64,000 nucleotides of DNA from Pinibacter aurantiacus (GCF_019130065.1 NZ_JAHSPG010000001.1:1-64000), one strand, 5' to 3'; shown: positions 43,227 through 53,513, numbered from the stretch's first letter. Notes: generated by a model not told the origin, from the letters alone. Numbers and translations: made by a program.

Positions 43227-45599
43227 ATGAAAAAATTGATTTTGGGGATTTGCTTCATCTTGTTATCAATTTTCACTTTTGCCCAAACTATCAAGGGCAA
43301 AGTAACAGATGCTGCTACTGGATCTCCTGTAAATGGTGCCACTATTGATGTAGAAGGCGCCGGAATTACTACCACCAATGAAAGCGGCTTGTTTTACATG
43401 GCCGTAAAAAAAGGAACCTACACAGTAAACATTACCAACGTAGGCTTTAAAAAACTGGAAGAAAAATTATCGCCTTCTTCCACTGTTGCTGAAATAAAAT
43501 TGCAGCGCCAGGATTTGTTTTTACAGGAAGTGGAAATTAAGGCTGTACGTGCTTCCGAGAAATCTCCGTTTACCAAAACCAATATCAGCAAGAAGGAAAT
43601 TGAGAAAAATAATCTCGGCCAGGACCTGCCATACCTCTTGAATCAATCGCCTTCTGTGGTGGTAAATTCAGATGCGGGAAATGGTGTTGGTTACACTGGC
43701 ATCCACATTCGCGGAACAGATGCAACCCGCATCAATGTTACGCTGAACGGCATTCCGTATAATGATGCTGAAAGTCAGGGTACTTATTTTGTGGATCTTC
43801 CGGATGTGGCGTCTTCGCTGAATTCCATTCAAATACAACGTGGTGTTGGCACCTCTACAAATGGTTCGGGAGCTTTTGGCGCGACGATCAATTTGAGCAC
43901 CAACGAATTTAACGACAAGCCTTACGGCGAAATCAACAACAGCTTCGGTTCTTTCAACACGTGGAAGAATACGGTGAAAGCCGGTTCCGGCTTGATCAAT
44001 GATCATTTTACCATCGATGCAAGATTGAGCCGCATAACAAGTGATGGCTATATTGATCGCGCAAGCAGCAATTTGCAGTCTTTGTATTTGTCAGGCGCTT
44101 ATATCAACAACAAAACGTCTGTTCGTTTTAATTTGATAAAAGGAAAAGAAAAAACTTACCAGGCATGGAACGGTGTGCCAGAAGCCCTGCTGTACACGGA
44201 CCGAACCTACAACTCCTGTGGAACGGAAAAGCCCGGTGAACCTTATAATAACCAGACGGACAATTACGACCAGGACCATTATCAACTGTTCGTGAACCAG
44301 GAGCTGTCAAAGACATGGTCGCTCAACGTAGCTTCGTTCCTGACTCGTGGTAAAGGTTATTATGAAGAATACAAAGCGCAACAACCATTTGCGAAATATG
44401 GTTTACCAGATACAACCATCAATGGCGCTCCGGTTACACAAACAGATCTCGTTCGTCAAAGATGGCTCGATAACTATTTCTACGGACAGGTGCTTAGTTT
44501 CCAACACAAATCTGCCAAGGATGAAGTTACGATCGGCGGCGGATGGACAGAATACGACGGGAAGCACTATGGCGATATAATTTGGGCGCAAGTAGGCGTT
44601 CCGAAAGATTACCGTTATTACAATTATCCTGCGGTAAAAAAAGATCAGAACGTTTATGTGAAATGGCTACATCAGTTAGATGCCAACTGGAACCTGTTTG
44701 GTGATATGCAATACCGCCATGTGTATCATAGAATGGAAGGCTTTGAAGATTTCCCGGAAATGACCATCTCCCGTCAGTTTGATTTCTTCAATCCTAAAGC
44801 AGGTATAAGCTACAATCGCAATGGCTACAACGCCTATTTCAGTTTTGCCATGGCTGGTAAAGAGCCTAACCGCGACGACTTCCAGGCTAATCCGTCACAA
44901 CAACCAAAGCGCGAGCAATTACAGGACTTTGAGTTGGGTATGGAAAAGAAAAGTTCATGGTATTCATATGGGGCGACTCTGTATTACATGAGCTACAAAG
45001 ATCAGCTGGTTTTAACGGGGCAAATGAATGATGTTGGTGCCTACGTGCGTGTGAATGTGCCCAACAGCTACCGTGCCGGTATTGAACTGCAGGGAAGCGT
45101 GGTTGTGAACAATTGGATGAACATCCATGCTAACGTGGCTTTCAGCAAAAACAAGATCAAATCATTCGATGCTTATTTTGATGATTATGATAACAGCGGA
45201 GAGTGGGTAAAACAAATTCCGAAAGAGTATAAAAACACGGATATCTCCTTCTCTCCTTCTATAATAGCGGGCGGAACGATCAACTTTATTCCGGCAAAAT
45301 TCCTGATGATCAGCTTGCCGGCGAAATTTGTAGGCAAGCAATATCTTGACAATACGCAGGATGAAACAAGGAAGCTGGGCGATTACTATTCGCAAAATGT
45401 AATGGCAACATTTACCATCAAACATTTATTGTTCAGCGAGTGGAACATCATTGGCCAGGTGAATAATGTGTTCAACAAACGTTTTGAAACGAACGGCGCC
45501 GCATATGCTACGATGTTGAATGGCACTATTCAAAACGACAACTATTACTTCCCGAATGCCGGAACGAATTTTATGGTGGGCGTGAATGTGAAGCTGTAG
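43227..45599 (+). CDS. TonB-dependent receptor, predicted thiamine (or thiamine precursor) importer
   Basis: The start was set at the ATG at 43227 (MKKLILGICFILLSIFTFAQ); the longer frame reads through the riboswitch. The 790-residue protein has a signal peptide, a carboxypeptidase-regulatory-like domain (about 21-100), a plug (LPYLLNQSPSVVVNSDAGNGVGYTGIHIRGTDATRINVTLNGIPYNDAESQG) and a barrel ending NFMVGVNVKL. Receptors of this type usually take up cofactors, metals or small nutrients. The TPP riboswitch gives the substrate prediction. There is no SusD partner and no inner-membrane transporter nearby. Confidence 0.88.
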   Translation: MKKLILGICFILLSIFTFAQTIKGKVTDAATGSPVNGATIDVEGAGITTTNESGLFYMAVKKGTYTVNITNVGFKKLEEKLSPSSTVAEIKLQRQDLFLQEVEIKAVRASEKSPFTKTNISKKEIEKNNLGQDLPYLLNQSPSVVVNSDAGNGVGYTGIHIRGTDATRINVTLNGIPYNDAESQGTYFVDLPDVASSLNSIQIQRGVGTSTNGSGAFGATINLSTNEFNDKPYGEINNSFGSFNTWKNTVKAGSGLINDHFTIDARLSRITSDGYIDRASSNLQSLYLSGAYINNKTSVRFNLIKGKEKTYQAWNGVPEALLYTDRTYNSCGTEKPGEPYNNQTDNYDQDHYQLFVNQELSKTWSLNVASFLTRGKGYYEEYKAQQPFAKYGLPDTTINGAPVTQTDLVRQRWLDNYFYGQVLSFQHKSAKDEVTIGGGWTEYDGKHYGDIIWAQVGVPKDYRYYNYPAVKKDQNVYVKWLHQLDANWNLFGDMQYRHVYHRMEGFEDFPEMTISRQFDFFNPKAGISYNRNGYNAYFSFAMAGKEPNRDDFQANPSQQPKREQLQDFELGMEKKSSWYSYGATLYYMSYKDQLVLTGQMNDVGAYVRVNVPNSYRAGIELQGSVVVNNWMNIHANVAFSKNKIKSFDAYFDDYDNSGEWVKQIPKEYKNTDISFSPSIIAGGTINFIPAKFLMISLPAKFVGKQYLDNTQDETRKLGDYYSQNVMATFTIKHLLFSEWNIIGQVNNVFNKRFETNGAAYATMLNGTIQNDNYYFPNAGTNFMVGVNVKL

Positions 45600-45612
45600 G
45601 AATTTTGCACAC

Positions 45613-45640
45613 ACCCGCCCGGCTGAAGCCGTTCGGACGG
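45613..45640. mobile_element. 28-bp palindrome (CCCGCCCGG family), copy 3
   Basis: Related to the copies at 4864 and 20476, with changed loop (CTGAAG). It splits an ACGGAT-family arm: GCACAC lies on its left and GGATGACACGG on its right, which are contiguous in the intact copy at 10978. The inserted length is again 28 nt. Confidence 0.55.
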
Positions 45641-45783
45641 GGATGACACGGATTAGACGGATTTACACTGATTTTTTAATAATTGAATAAACTGAATTAC
45701 TGAATAATTGAGAGTTTAGGTTTAATAGTTCTTTTTGACTTTGATCACTCAGTTATTCAGTAATTCAGTTTATTCAATTATTG
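45641..45783. repeat. ACGGAT-family arm followed by CTGAATAA inverted repeat
   Basis: GGATGACACGGATTAGACGG (45641 on) continues into a CTGAATAA inverted repeat with arms about 45680-45712 and 45752-45783. It ends at GATCTGTGTGCCAA, a piece of a second ACGGAT arm in reverse orientation. Thus the CTGAATAA repeat sits between two ACGGAT arms. Confidence 0.7.
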
Positions 45784-45819
45784 AAGATCTGTGTGCCAAT
45801 AAATTTTACCTTCGCGCAC

Positions 45820-47088
45820 ATGAAAGTTTTCAAATTCGGCGGGGCCAGCGTCAACAGCATAGAACGTATTCAAAATGTAGCCAATATTCTTCAGAGCTTT
45901 TCGAGTGAAAAAATATTGATCGTTATTTCTGCCATAGGCAAAACTACCAATGCATTGGAGAAGGTGGCCGAAGCTTTTTTTGAAGGCGAAAAAGAAAAGG
46001 CGCTTGAACTTTTTACTGCAATTAAAAATGAGCATCTGGAAACTGCAAAGCAACTCCTGCAGCAGAATGTACAAAGAGCAAACGACCGGTTGCTGGATAT
46101 TTTCACGGAGGTAGAATGGCTTTTGCACGACAGACCCGTTCGCGAATTTGACTATTACTATGACCAGATCGTTTGCACGGGAGAACTACTTTCCACTGCC
46201 ATCATCAGTTTGTATTTAAATGATCAGCAGATTGCCAATACATGGATTGACGTCAGAGATATCTTCAGAACCGATAACAATTTCCGCGACGCCAATATCG
46301 ATTGGGCCTTTACCGAAGAGCAGGTAAATGAACAGGTATTGCCATTGTTTGACGAAACCAACTTCGTGATCACGCAAGGCTTTATTGGCGCTACGGCAGA
46401 CAATGAAAGCACCACTCTGGGCCGCGAAGGAAGTGATTATACCGCTGCTATTTTCGCCAACATGCTGGATGCGGAAACCCAGACAATTTGGAAAGACGTG
46501 GAAGGGGTGATGAATGCCGATCCGAAATTATTTCCCGCTGCACAATTGATCAGCGAGCTGAATTATAAGGAAGTGATTGAAATGGCTTATTATGGTGCGC
46601 AGGTTATTCACCCGAAAACCATCAAGCCTCTGCAGAATAAAGACATTCCGTTGTTGGTGAAATGTTTCCTGAATAAAGACTTACCGGGCACTATCATCCA
46701 CAACAGCAAAGTAAACAACCTGCCGCCTATCATTGTGATCAAAACCAACCAGGTATTGCTGCAACTGAATTCTAAAGATTATTCGTTTGTGGGCGAACAT
46801 GCAGTGGGCAAATTATATCAACTGCTGGAAGCACAAAATATGCGTCCTAATCTTACACAAAATGCGGCAATCAGTTTTGTTTGCTGTGTAGATAACAAGC
46901 CAGAAAAGATTGAAAAAATTGCAGCGGCCGCGTCTGACATGTTTGATGTACAACTGCAAAAAGATTTGACATTACTAACTGTTCGCCATTACAACAATGG
47001 CATTCTCGAAGAACTAATTGCCGACAAAAAACTGCTGATCAAACAGCAAACAATTGACACAGTTCAAGCTCTTGTGTCGGCAATGTGA
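45820..47088 (+). CDS. lysC: Aspartate kinase
   Basis: The start was set at the ATG at 45820 (MKVFKFGGASV); the longer frame starts with TTG inside a repeat. The 422-residue protein has the amino-acid-kinase core: KFGGAS, TTLGREGSDYTAA, IWKDVEGVMNADPK, YYGAQVIHPKTIKPL. A regulatory ACT-type region occupies about 300-422. It phosphorylates aspartate, the first step to lysine, threonine and methionine. There is no fused homoserine dehydrogenase domain. Confidence 0.92.
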   Translation: MKVFKFGGASVNSIERIQNVANILQSFSSEKILIVISAIGKTTNALEKVAEAFFEGEKEKALELFTAIKNEHLETAKQLLQQNVQRANDRLLDIFTEVEWLLHDRPVREFDYYYDQIVCTGELLSTAIISLYLNDQQIANTWIDVRDIFRTDNNFRDANIDWAFTEEQVNEQVLPLFDETNFVITQGFIGATADNESTTLGREGSDYTAAIFANMLDAETQTIWKDVEGVMNADPKLFPAAQLISELNYKEVIEMAYYGAQVIHPKTIKPLQNKDIPLLVKCFLNKDLPGTIIHNSKVNNLPPIIVIKTNQVLLQLNSKDYSFVGEHAVGKLYQLLEAQNMRPNLTQNAAISFVCCVDNKPEKIEKIAAAASDMFDVQLQKDLTLLTVRHYNNGILEELIADKKLLIKQQTIDTVQALVSAM

Positions 47089-47124
47089 GAATTTGAAAAT
47101 TCGTTTAGTTGGATGTCTCTCATT

Positions 47125-47222
47125 TACCACTAAGGCACTGAGAGCACTAAGCCTCACTAAGTAAAGTCTAAACTTTAAACAATCCTTAGTGAAACTTAGT
47201 GCCCTCAGTGCCTTAGTGGTGA
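47125..47222. repeat. Inverted repeat between convergent genes, CACTAAG family
   Basis: The arms TACCACTAAGGCACTGAGAG (47125-47163) and CTTAGTGCCCTCAGTGCC (within 47183-47222) pair over about 38 nt with about 20 nt between them. It lies between the convergent lysC and thioesterase genes. Confidence 0.85.
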
Positions 47223-47237
47223 AAAAAACTGTTCAAA

Positions 47238-47645
47238 TTAGAAGAATTCTGCCAGCCTGTCTTTCATAGCCTGTGGCATCGTGGTGCGTTGCATAGTTTT
47301 CGCTTCAAGGAAATAGAGAACCACTTTTCCTGTATTCAATAAATTTCCCTGCTCATTATAGACTTCCTGGTGAAATTCGATTTTATGATGGAGCGGCAAT
47401 TCTTTTAGGATCGTTTTTACCGTTAACAAATTATCATATAGTGCAGGTCTGAGATATTTACAATGCATTTCCACTACGGGCATAATCACACCTGTTCTTT
47501 CAAGTTCTGCATATGCAAAACCCAATTGGCGAATCGCTTCTACTCTGCCCACTTCATAATATTGTGCATAGTTGCCGTAATACACAACACCCATTTGATC
47601 TGTCTCTGCGTAACGAACGCGTATTTGAGTTTCGCTGGAATACAT
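47238..47645 (-). CDS. Acyl-CoA thioesterase, YbgC/FadM-like hot-dog family
   Basis: A 135-residue protein: VRYAETDQMGVVYYGNYAQYYEVGRVEAIRQLGF is the 4-hydroxybenzoyl-CoA-thioesterase signature with the catalytic Asp (TDQMG). It cleaves acyl-CoA or acyl-ACP thioesters; the preferred acyl chain cannot be told. Typical length and start. Confidence 0.9.
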   Translation of the reverse strand: MYSSETQIRVRYAETDQMGVVYYGNYAQYYEVGRVEAIRQLGFAYAELERTGVIMPVVEMHCKYLRPALYDNLLTVKTILKELPLHHKIEFHQEVYNEQGNLLNTGKVVLYFLEAKTMQRTTMPQAMKDRLAEFF

Positions 47646-47857
47646 TTTATCAGGAATTAGAAATTAGGAATTAGACGAAGGCAAGGTAATTAATAATTAA
47701 TAATGAATAATTAATAGGTGCAGCTGGCCGTTGGACTGGCTCATTGCTTGAAAATTCTTCTGTACAGGCGCTTCGAAATCGCCCTGGTCGATAATCAGCA
47801 AGCCGCCATTATGCACGCAGGGCGAATGCAATTCGCCCCTACACTCTCAACTCTCCA
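47646..47857. repeat. Mixed intergenic repeat words
   Basis: GGAATTAGAAATTAGGAATT, TAATTAATAATTAATAATG and the palindrome GGCGAATGCAATTCGCCCC (47820-47838), then CAACTCTCCATTA abutting the DoxX stop. No gene. Confidence 0.6.
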
Positions 47858-48265
47858 TTACTTCCCGATCATTCCATCCACACTTGCTTTGCCCGGTCCC
47901 ATCAATACAATGGCGAGGAAGCAGGTTAAGAACAATGCAGCATTTGCACCCGCTCCGAACACGTCACCATGATGTGCTTTTACCAACGCAACAGCCAGCG
48001 CAATGGCCGGAGGAATGGCGAAGATGCGGGTAAACAATCCAACTATTACAAATAATGAACAAAAGAATTCAGCGAAAATAACGAGGCACAAACTGGCAGT
48101 GCTGCCGATGCCCATGAAGTTCATGAAAGTATTTTTTTTGGAGGCGAAATGCACCAGTTTATCATATCCGTGCGGCATTAATAAAGCCCCGGCTCCTATT
48201 CTCAGTAAAAATGTTCCAAGGTTAAAGGCCCAGTCAGAGCAACTAATGGACAGTAGTCTTTTCAT
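47858..48265 (-). CDS. DoxX-family membrane protein
   Basis: The start was set at the ATG at 48265 (MKRLLSISCSDWAFNLG). The 135-residue protein has four membrane segments and the DoxX pattern LRIGAGALLMPHGYDKLVHF..FAEFFCSLFVIVGLFTR..VALVKAHHGDVF. DoxX proteins are small membrane proteins of uncertain role. It is a different subtype from the DoxX-like protein at 21451. Confidence 0.88.
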   Translation of the reverse strand: MKRLLSISCSDWAFNLGTFLLRIGAGALLMPHGYDKLVHFASKKNTFMNFMGIGSTASLCLVIFAEFFCSLFVIVGLFTRIFAIPPAIALAVALVKAHHGDVFGAGANAALFLTCFLAIVLMGPGKASVDGMIGK

Positions 48266-48720
48266 GAAGAAATTGAATTTTGCCAAAAATAATGGTTCTG
48301 GGAATATGTTTTATACGTAATAGAAACTTTTATAAATGCTTGAGGCGAGGCTGTTTTAAAAGAAACGATTTACTCAATGAGGCAAACTCTCTACAACGCA
48401 AAACGTTTCCAATTTTATTTTGACGCTTGGTTGTAAGTTTTAAGACCCGAATTTTAACCACTAAGACACTAAGGGCACTAAGTTGCACTAAAGGTTCTCT
48501 AAGTGAGGCTTAGTGTCCTTTGTGTCTTAGTGGTAAATCAGAGAACCGCACATTCTCAACTCTCAACTCTCAATTCTCAACTTTCAACTCTTATTTCCTC
48601 GCTGTTTCCTCAAGAAAATGTTAATCATCATACTTATCCACACCTGTTTGGAACGATGTTTGGTCATAGGGAAAATATTTTGAAACTTTACCGCGTTACT
48701 ATCTTAACAAGCCATAATTA
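48266..48720. repeat. Intergenic region with CACTAAG inverted repeat and GAGAGTTGAG arm
   Basis: The 455-nt divergent gap holds a CACTAAG inverted repeat (48457-48494 and 48498-48535, almost no loop) and an arm CAACTCTCAACTCTCAATTC (48557-48592). A plus-strand ATATTTTG near 48675 could be a weak -7 box for the TPR gene. No gene was seen. Confidence 0.65.
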
Positions 48721-51700
48721 ATGAAAAGATACATCTGTACAGCATTTTCAGCATTTATAGCTATAAGCGCTACGGCGCAGCAAACAAAAGCCATAAACGA
48801 TCCGCAGATTGCTTTCAAGGAGGCAAAGGAATATTTCCAAAAGGAATATTACAGTCTGGCTTATCCAATCTTCAAAGAATTAGACGTAAAGCTTACACAT
48901 CCTGACCGCACCGATAAGGCGCTGGAATATCTCGAAGTGAAGTATTATACGATTGTTTGCGGGCTTAAACAAGACGAGCCGATGTCATCTGACATGGCAA
49001 AATCCTATATTTCCGCGAACAACAATACAACGCGTGGCGAAATGATGGCTTATCATTTGGCAGAATATTTCTTCCGCCAGAAAGATTATGCCAATGCCGT
49101 GACTTATTACAACATGGCAAACATCGACGCATTGAGCAACCGTGAAATTGCCGATATGAAATTTCACAAGGCATATTCGTTGTTTAACCTGCAAAAATTT
49201 GATGAAGCAAAGCCATTGTTCGACGCGATCAGGCAAATGCCGAAGGACCCAAACTATTTAGACGCTAATTATTACTATAGTTTCATCCTTTTCAACGAAG
49301 GCAAATACAAAGAATCGCTGGATGGTTTCAAAAAAGTAGAAGACGCTCCGAATTACAAAAAAATAGTGCCTTACTACATTGCTACCATCTATTACAATAC
49401 CGGCCAAAAGGACCAGGCACTCACATATGCAGAGGCAAAACTGAAGAAAGGCGATCAGTATTATGATGCAGAGTTTAAGCAGTTAATTGGTCATGCTTAT
49501 TTTGAGAAAGGCGAATTTGCAAAAGCACTTCCTTACCTGGAGGCTTTTGTAAGCAAATCAAAACAGGTGAGCCGCCGCGATTTGTATGAGCTATCCTACT
49601 GTTATTACAATGCCGGCACTTACGCAAAAGCGATCGATGGCTTTAAGCAATTAGGCGGAAAAGAAGATTCGCTGGCACAAAATGCCATGTATTTGCTGGG
49701 CGATGCGTATTTGAAAACAAATCAAAAAGCAAATGCCCGCAACGCATTCCTGTTTTGCTCCAACAACAGCAGCAATGTAAAGCAGAAAGAAATTTCCCAA
49801 TTCAACTACGGCAAACTATCATACGAATTAGGTTACCAGGATGTAGCGCAAAGCGAACTGGCGAGCTTTATTCAAAACTATCCAAACTCTGCTTACAACA
49901 ACGAAGCAAGAGAATTGATGGTGGCGTTGATGGCTAATACCAACAACTTTAAAGATGCACTTACTTTGCTCGAAAGCATTAAAACTCCTTCCGAAACGGT
50001 GCAGCGTCTTTATCCACGTGTATTGTATGGCCGTGCAATGGAGTTTGTGAACGATGGTATGCTGATAGCGGCAAATGATTTGTTGGACAAAGCTTTGAGG
50101 GCGAAATTCAACGAATCTGTATTGCCTTTGGTAAACTTCTGGAAAGGTGAAATTTCCTTCAGACTGGACAAAACAGATGACGCCGTCCTTTATTATAACA
50201 ATTATCTGAAAACGCCGGTAACGAGCGGCGATGTAAAACCGGTGAGCGCAAATTATAACCTCGGTTATTGTTATTTCAAAAAAGAAAATTACAAACAGGC
50301 ACTTTCATACTTTGACCAGGTGGTAAAAACACCCCGCATTAGTAGCTCTCCTGTTGAGCAAGACGCGTTCATTCGCGAAGCCGATTGTTATTACATGGCC
50401 AGGGACTATAAAAAAGCTGTGGGCATGTACGACCAGGTCGTAGGTTTTTCCTGGCCGGCGAGTGATTATGCTACCTTCCAAAAAGCAATGGTGGCAGGTG
50501 TTAACAGCAGCAACGACAAGATTAAACTCTTGCAGAGCATAGAACGTGTTTACAAAAACTCTTCATTGGCGCCGGACGCAAACATGGAGATTGCAGGCAC
50601 CTATATGGCTGACGAAAAATTCTCTGATGCCATTCCTTTCCTAAAAAAGGTTGTTTCCTCTAATACCGATAATGAGGCGTTGAAGCCAAAAGCGTTATTG
50701 AAACTCGGAATTGCATACTATAACATTGATAACAACACGGAAGCATTGAATCAATACAATGCGATCCTTAAACAATATCCAAATTCTCCGGAAGCAGATG
50801 AAGCGATTGACAACGCAAAATCTATTTATGTTGAAGAGGGCAAAACGGCTGATTACGTGGCTTTCGCTAAATCAATGGGTAGAACCATTTCTGTGAACCA
50901 GGAAGATTCTTTGGCATATGCAGAAGCCGAGGTACAATTCAGCAATGGCAACTTTAATGGGGCTTTGAACAAATTTGACAACTATCTCTCCCGCTTCCCG
51001 GATGGTCATTATGCCATTGAGGCCTATTACTATCGCAGTGAAATCTATAACAACAAGAAAGATTACGCTAATGCAGTGAAAGGTTACGAGGCAGTATCTG
51101 ACAGGGTGCCAAATAAATTCGGTGAAAAATCACTGGTACAGGCCGCACGCATCAACTTCTTCGATGTGAAGAATTATGACAAAGCGGAACAGTATTTTTC
51201 TAAACTAAAAGATTTTGCTACAACGCAGGAAAACAAACTGGAAGCTATGCGTGGACTTTTGCGCAGCCAATACCAGTTGAAAAAATGGAGCGAAGCGGTT
51301 GCAAATGCAAAAGATCTGGTGGCCCAGAAATCAAGCAGCTCGGATGATAAAGTTTTGTCCAACATGGTACTTGCGAAATCTGCACAAGGCAACAATGATC
51401 TTGACCTGGCCATCTCCTACTACCGCAATGCGATTGCTCTTAACAAAGGTGAATACGCAGCTGAAGCACGTTACGAAATCGCTGGCATGCTGGTAAAACA
51501 AAACAAACTGAAGGAAGGCGAAAAAGCAGCATTTGAGGTGATCAACAAATCCGGCTCTTACGAGTTGTGGGTTACTAAATCATACATTTTGCTGGGCGAT
51601 ATTTATTACTCAGAGAAGGATTATTTCAACGCAAAAGCAACATATCAAAGTGTAATAGACAACTCGAGCAATCCTGATCTGAAAGAACAGGCGCAGCAGA

Positions 51701-51753
51701 AGCTGACAGCAGCTACGGATGAGGAGAAACAGAATAGTAAACTTAAAGGGTAA
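48721..51753 (+). CDS. Large exported tetratricopeptide-repeat protein
   Basis: A 1010-residue protein with a signal peptide (to about residue 20, ISATAQ). Almost the whole length is TPR-like (for example FRQKDYANAVTYYNMAN; YTEGKYKESLDG-type; ILKQYPNSPEADEAIDNAKSIYVEEG; YYYRSEIYNNKKDYANAVKGYEAVSDRVP), at least a dozen units, including YbgF/BamD-like spacing. It is probably a periplasmic scaffold. It is first of three plus-strand genes with a beta-barrel protein and an HU-like inner-membrane protein. Confidence 0.85.
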   Translation: MKRYICTAFSAFIAISATAQQTKAINDPQIAFKEAKEYFQKEYYSLAYPIFKELDVKLTHPDRTDKALEYLEVKYYTIVCGLKQDEPMSSDMAKSYISANNNTTRGEMMAYHLAEYFFRQKDYANAVTYYNMANIDALSNREIADMKFHKAYSLFNLQKFDEAKPLFDAIRQMPKDPNYLDANYYYSFILFNEGKYKESLDGFKKVEDAPNYKKIVPYYIATIYYNTGQKDQALTYAEAKLKKGDQYYDAEFKQLIGHAYFEKGEFAKALPYLEAFVSKSKQVSRRDLYELSYCYYNAGTYAKAIDGFKQLGGKEDSLAQNAMYLLGDAYLKTNQKANARNAFLFCSNNSSNVKQKEISQFNYGKLSYELGYQDVAQSELASFIQNYPNSAYNNEARELMVALMANTNNFKDALTLLESIKTPSETVQRLYPRVLYGRAMEFVNDGMLIAANDLLDKALRAKFNESVLPLVNFWKGEISFRLDKTDDAVLYYNNYLKTPVTSGDVKPVSANYNLGYCYFKKENYKQALSYFDQVVKTPRISSSPVEQDAFIREADCYYMARDYKKAVGMYDQVVGFSWPASDYATFQKAMVAGVNSSNDKIKLLQSIERVYKNSSLAPDANMEIAGTYMADEKFSDAIPFLKKVVSSNTDNEALKPKALLKLGIAYYNIDNNTEALNQYNAILKQYPNSPEADEAIDNAKSIYVEEGKTADYVAFAKSMGRTISVNQEDSLAYAEAEVQFSNGNFNGALNKFDNYLSRFPDGHYAIEAYYYRSEIYNNKKDYANAVKGYEAVSDRVPNKFGEKSLVQAARINFFDVKNYDKAEQYFSKLKDFATTQENKLEAMRGLLRSQYQLKKWSEAVANAKDLVAQKSSSSDDKVLSNMVLAKSAQGNNDLDLAISYYRNAIALNKGEYAAEARYEIAGMLVKQNKLKEGEKAAFEVINKSGSYELWVTKSYILLGDIYYSEKDYFNAKATYQSVIDNSSNPDLKEQAQQKLTAATDEEKQNSKLKG

Positions 51754-51872
51754 TTGAGAGTTGAGAATGGAGAGTTGAGAGTTGTTAGTTAGCAGTTGTT
51801 AGACTTTCTGTTCATCGTTGATCAATTTTAGTGATCACCCTATTAATTATTAATTATTAATTATTAATTCGC
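51753..51872. repeat. GAGAGTTGAG arm and TTAATTATTAATTA array
   Basis: An arm TTGAGAGTTGAGAATGGAG begins at the stop codon of the TPR gene. Just before the next start codon there is a TAATTATTAATTATTAATTA array. No terminator T-run, so read-through is possible. Confidence 0.6.
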
Positions 51873-53513
51873 ATGAATTGTTCAAAATATATAATCGCTT
51901 CCGTGAGTTTGATTACGCTGAGTAAGGCAATACTGGCGCAGGACAACGGAAAGAAAAAAACTGTTGACATCACTTCTACCTTTAAACCGGTTTTGAGAGA
52001 TGCGGCAAAGATCAATTTCACCGCGGTTCCTCCAGCTACGGATTCGACAAAACCCAGACTAACTTACAATATTCCTCAGCAGCCCGTAACGATGAACTAT
52101 CAGTCCGGCGCGTTGAGTCCGGTGGCACTTCCGGTGCAAACCATCGAATGGCAAAACAGCAATTTTATTAAATTGGGGATAGGCAACGTGCACTTACCCT
52201 ATGTGCAGGCAGGCTTTAGTTTTGGCGATGCAAAAACGTCTTCCCTTAACATATTTGCCAAAGGCTATAGTTCAAAAGGCAACCTGGAGAATCAGAAAAA
52301 CAATTATGCAAATGTGGGGCTGAAAGGTTTTCTGAAAACGGGTAAAAACATGCAGTGGGATGGCAAACTTGCCTTTACCGGAGAAGATTATTATTTCTAC
52401 GGATACAAACCCGACACTTTAAAATTCAATAAAACAGATGTGCGCCAGCGTTTCCAAACCTTTGAAGGATCTGTTGGATTGCAGAATATCAGTGCCACTG
52501 AATTTGGTGTAAACTACCATCCGACTTTGCGCATTGCTGCCTTTACGGGAAAAAACAGCATGAGTAATGCAAACGAAACGAATGCTGTGCTGGATGTTCC
52601 TATTCAAAAAAGAATCACCGATCAGTTTGCTGTTAACCTGGGTGTAACAGCTAATATCACATCTTATCACAAAGCAGACAAACTCACGATAAACAACAAC
52701 CTTTATTATGTTTCACCGGCTGTTGTGTACAAAGGGGACAATTTATGGATACATGGCGGTGTGATTCCTTCATGGGACAGGAAAGATTTTCATCTTTTAC
52801 CGGACCTTATGGCCGAACTAACTACCAACGATAAGAAATTTACCTTACAGGCCGGCTGGATAGGTAGCTATGACAAGGGCTCGTATCAACGTTTTGCAGC
52901 AATGAACCCGTGGATCATTCAACCGGATTCGTTGTTGAACACACGCAAACAGGAATTTTATGGCGGCCTCAAAGGCTTGTTGGGAAAGAACTTTACCTAC
53001 AACGCGAAGGTTGGTGTGATTACTTATCATAACATGCCTTTGTTTGTAAACGATACGACAGATGGCAAGACTTTTGAAACAGTGTACGCTTCCTCTATGA
53101 ATGCTTTTCATATCCACGGCGAAATTGGCTATGCAACAGGAGAAATCTTTAACGCTACAGCTTCCATCGATCTTAATCAATACAGCGGCATTAAGGGTCA
53201 ACCTTCCGCCTATGGCCTGTTGCCAGTTGAATTCAATGCTGACATGAGATGGCAGGTTATGAAAGATCTTTACTGGACAGCGGGGATCTCTGCATGGGGA
53301 CCACCTGATTATCGTACAAAAAGCATGGGCACCAAATCCGGCAAAGCGGCATTTGATATGAGCACCGGACTGGAGTTCAAGATCACCCGCCAATTGAATT
53401 TGTGGGTGCAAATGAATAACATTTTTAACAACAAATACGAACGCTGGAATCAATACAAAGTGTATGGATTTAATATTTTAGGAGGCATTGTGTTTAATTT
53501 TAACCAGAAATGA
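51873..53513 (+). CDS. Outer-membrane beta-barrel protein (TonB-receptor-like barrel without plug)
   Basis: A 546-residue protein with a signal peptide (to about residue 22, AILAQ). The rest has alternating beta strands with aromatic ends and turns (YVQAGFSFGDAKTSSLNIFAKGYSS; NYANVGLKGFLKTGKNMQWDGKLAFTGEDYYFYGYKPDT). It ends in a typical last strand (LWVQMNNIFNNKYERWNQYKVYGFNILGGIVFNF) like TonB-dependent receptor barrels. No plug or TonB box is evident. An early segment, KKTVDITSTFKPVLRDAAK, is distinctive. It is co-directional with the TPR gene. Confidence 0.75.
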   Translation: MNCSKYIIASVSLITLSKAILAQDNGKKKTVDITSTFKPVLRDAAKINFTAVPPATDSTKPRLTYNIPQQPVTMNYQSGALSPVALPVQTIEWQNSNFIKLGIGNVHLPYVQAGFSFGDAKTSSLNIFAKGYSSKGNLENQKNNYANVGLKGFLKTGKNMQWDGKLAFTGEDYYFYGYKPDTLKFNKTDVRQRFQTFEGSVGLQNISATEFGVNYHPTLRIAAFTGKNSMSNANETNAVLDVPIQKRITDQFAVNLGVTANITSYHKADKLTINNNLYYVSPAVVYKGDNLWIHGGVIPSWDRKDFHLLPDLMAELTTNDKKFTLQAGWIGSYDKGSYQRFAAMNPWIIQPDSLLNTRKQEFYGGLKGLLGKNFTYNAKVGVITYHNMPLFVNDTTDGKTFETVYASSMNAFHIHGEIGYATGEIFNATASIDLNQYSGIKGQPSAYGLLPVEFNADMRWQVMKDLYWTAGISAWGPPDYRTKSMGTKSGKAAFDMSTGLEFKITRQLNLWVQMNNIFNNKYERWNQYKVYGFNILGGIVFNFNQK

